Assembly (NCBI RefSeq): GCF_018687815.1
Contig: NZ_CP061306.1
Location: forward strand, 1,488,001-1,552,000
Source of the DNA: Polynucleobacter sp. JS-JIR-II-b4
Lineage (GTDB): Bacteria; Pseudomonadota; Gammaproteobacteria; Burkholderiales; Burkholderiaceae
DNA: 64,000 nt
Reading direction: 5' to 3'
This document shows positions 62,926 through 64,000 of this stretch, piece after piece. Under the pieces are notes generated by a model, which saw only the letters and a program-made list of their open reading frames with translations, ran no database searches and was not told the DNA's origin. The translations under genes and the position numbers were made by a program. Position 1 is the first letter of the stretch, and each line of letters opens with the position of its first letter.

Positions 62926-63939
62926 TTACTGAGCAGTTTCTTTAATATTATTTTCAATGACAAACTTACCCCAGATACCAATTTGCTTGCCGATAAACTC
63001 TTGTGCAGCAACAGGGGTGCCACCAACAATTTGAATGCCTTGCATTTTGAACTTCTCAGCGACAGCAGGCGTCTTCAGGGCTTTATTTAATGCTTTGTTC
63101 ATTGCATCGATCACTGCCGGAGATGTTTTACCAGGAGCCAATACCGCCCACCAAGCTGGCGCACTAAAGCCTGGGAAGCCGCTCTCAGAAATTGTCGGCA
63201 CATTAGGCAATGATGGTGAACGCTTGGCAGTCGTAATCACTAGAGGAATAACTCCACCGTTATCGATATGAGGTTTCACCAAAAATTCTGAGCCAACCGC
63301 CAACTCCACTTGACCGCCCAACGCATCCTGCATTAAAGGACCGCCACCACGATAAGGAATGTGATTCCAATCAAAGCCCGCTTGTTTTGCAAGGCGCGCC
63401 ATTGCTAAGTGACCCAAGCTACCAATTCCAATGGAACCGTAACTAAATTGCTTACCAGTCTTGGAAAGATCCACTAATTGTTTAAAGCTGGTGATGCCAG
63501 ATTTTTTGCTGGCAACCAACACCATCGGTGATGTGCCAACCAAAATCACGGGAGCAATATCTTTTATCGTGTCATAGGGAAGTTTGTCTTTGAGACTAGG
63601 GTTCACACCATGGGTATCAAATACCACTGCAAAGGTGTAGCCATCCGGGTCGGACCGAGTCATTGCAGAGGTACCAATCACACCGGAGGCGCCTCCTACG
63701 TTTTCAACAATCACGTTTTGCTTTAGTTCCGCTTGCAAAGCAGGCGCCAATACACGAGCAACCTGGTCAACTGAGCCGCCCGGCGGAAAGACCGCAATTA
63801 AACGAATTGGCTTTTGGGTGGGCCATGTGCCAACACCCGCACTTTGCGCCAAAGCAACACCGCTTACCCCTAAGGCCATCAAAGCGGCTAATAGGCTGTT
63901 TTTAAGGGCTTTTTTAGCCATTTTCACTAAATCCTGCAT
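62926..63939 (-). CDS. Bug-family tripartite tricarboxylate transporter substrate-binding protein
   Basis: 337 residues from ATG 63939 (GAGGAGA 8 bp upstream); an earlier start at 63978 has no ribosome site. A signal peptide ends after GVALAQ. PIRLIAVFPPGGSVDQVAR and NVGGASGVIGTSAMTRSDPDGYT are Bug/TctC signatures. These periplasmic proteins bind carboxylates and are very common in Burkholderiales. Confidence 0.93.
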   Translation of the reverse strand: MQDLVKMAKKALKNSLLAALMALGVSGVALAQSAGVGTWPTQKPIRLIAVFPPGGSVDQVARVLAPALQAELKQNVIVENVGGASGVIGTSAMTRSDPDGYTFAVVFDTHGVNPSLKDKLPYDTIKDIAPVILVGTSPMVLVASKKSGITSFKQLVDLSKTGKQFSYGSIGIGSLGHLAMARLAKQAGFDWNHIPYRGGGPLMQDALGGQVELAVGSEFLVKPHIDNGGVIPLVITTAKRSPSLPNVPTISESGFPGFSAPAWWAVLAPGKTSPAVIDAMNKALNKALKTPAVAEKFKMQGIQIVGGTPVAAQEFIGKQIGIWGKFVIENNIKETAQ

Positions 63940-64000
63940 GGGACTTGTCTCCTCTAGATAAGACCTCAAGATTAACACCCCCTCAGCCTATTTGCTCGAT

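Overview
The window looks like a chromosomal segment of a low-GC Burkholderiales bacterium, most probably Polynucleobacter. Two things suggest this. The conserved run rpsA-cmk-aroA-tyrA-hisC-pheA-serC-gyrA / ompA-ubiG-gph is typical of Burkholderiaceae, and the tmRNA gene encodes the proteolysis tag ANDERFALAA. This assignment is inference from gene order and composition; no database search was run.

Layout. (1) 1-12.1 kb is core chromosome: ribosomal protein S1 (partial), aromatic amino acid, histidine and serine biosynthesis, gyrase A, an OmpA-type protein, UbiG, Gph and tmRNA (ssrA). (2) 12.1-56.0 kb is one integrated element of about 44 kb. It is bounded by a 60-bp direct repeat that covers the 3' end of ssrA and its terminator (12095-12154 and 55952-56011). 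A tyrosine integrase lies just inside the left end. (3) 56.1-64 kb is chromosome again, with an accessory HTH/Fic pair, a TonB receptor-HemP-TonB iron/haem locus, a methyltransferase, pirin, a carboxymuconolactone decarboxylase-like protein and a Bug-type solute-binding protein.

Inside the element. 14.4-24.8 kb holds a phage head, packaging and lysis module: endolysin, holin, capsid, scaffold-like protein, portal, large and small terminase, and a DUF1376 protein. No tail genes are recognisable. An AbiE-type toxin-antitoxin pair sits within this module. A small gene plus an AlpA-like regulator lead into a large defence locus at 25.7-39.1 kb. That locus has a cytosine methyltransferase on the + strand. 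Facing it is a tight leftward operon with two GHKL (MORC/MutL-like) ATPases, an AIPR protein, a PD-(D/E)XK nuclease, a Z1 helicase-like protein, a fused HsdM/HsdS-like protein that lacks the catalytic NPPY motif, and small genes. Ahead of this operon is a remarkable array of about ten unrelated perfect hairpins. It has a near-consensus promoter upstream and a terminator-like hairpin downstream, and looks like an undescribed non-coding RNA.

39-55.8 kb is cargo: a SprT-like protease, a transglutaminase-like protein, small secreted repeat proteins, a HAD protein, a WYL regulator with a partner gene, a DUF2815 ssDNA-binding protein, a DUF3293 protein, a DUF2779 dual-nuclease protein and a MESH1-like alarmone hydrolase. 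A 17-bp inverted repeat, [AG]GCTCATNNNNTGAGC[CT], occurs about eight times. Copies lie upstream of the methyltransferase, of several cargo operons and of the WYL gene itself. This suggests a single WYL-controlled regulon that ties the defence locus to the rest of the island.
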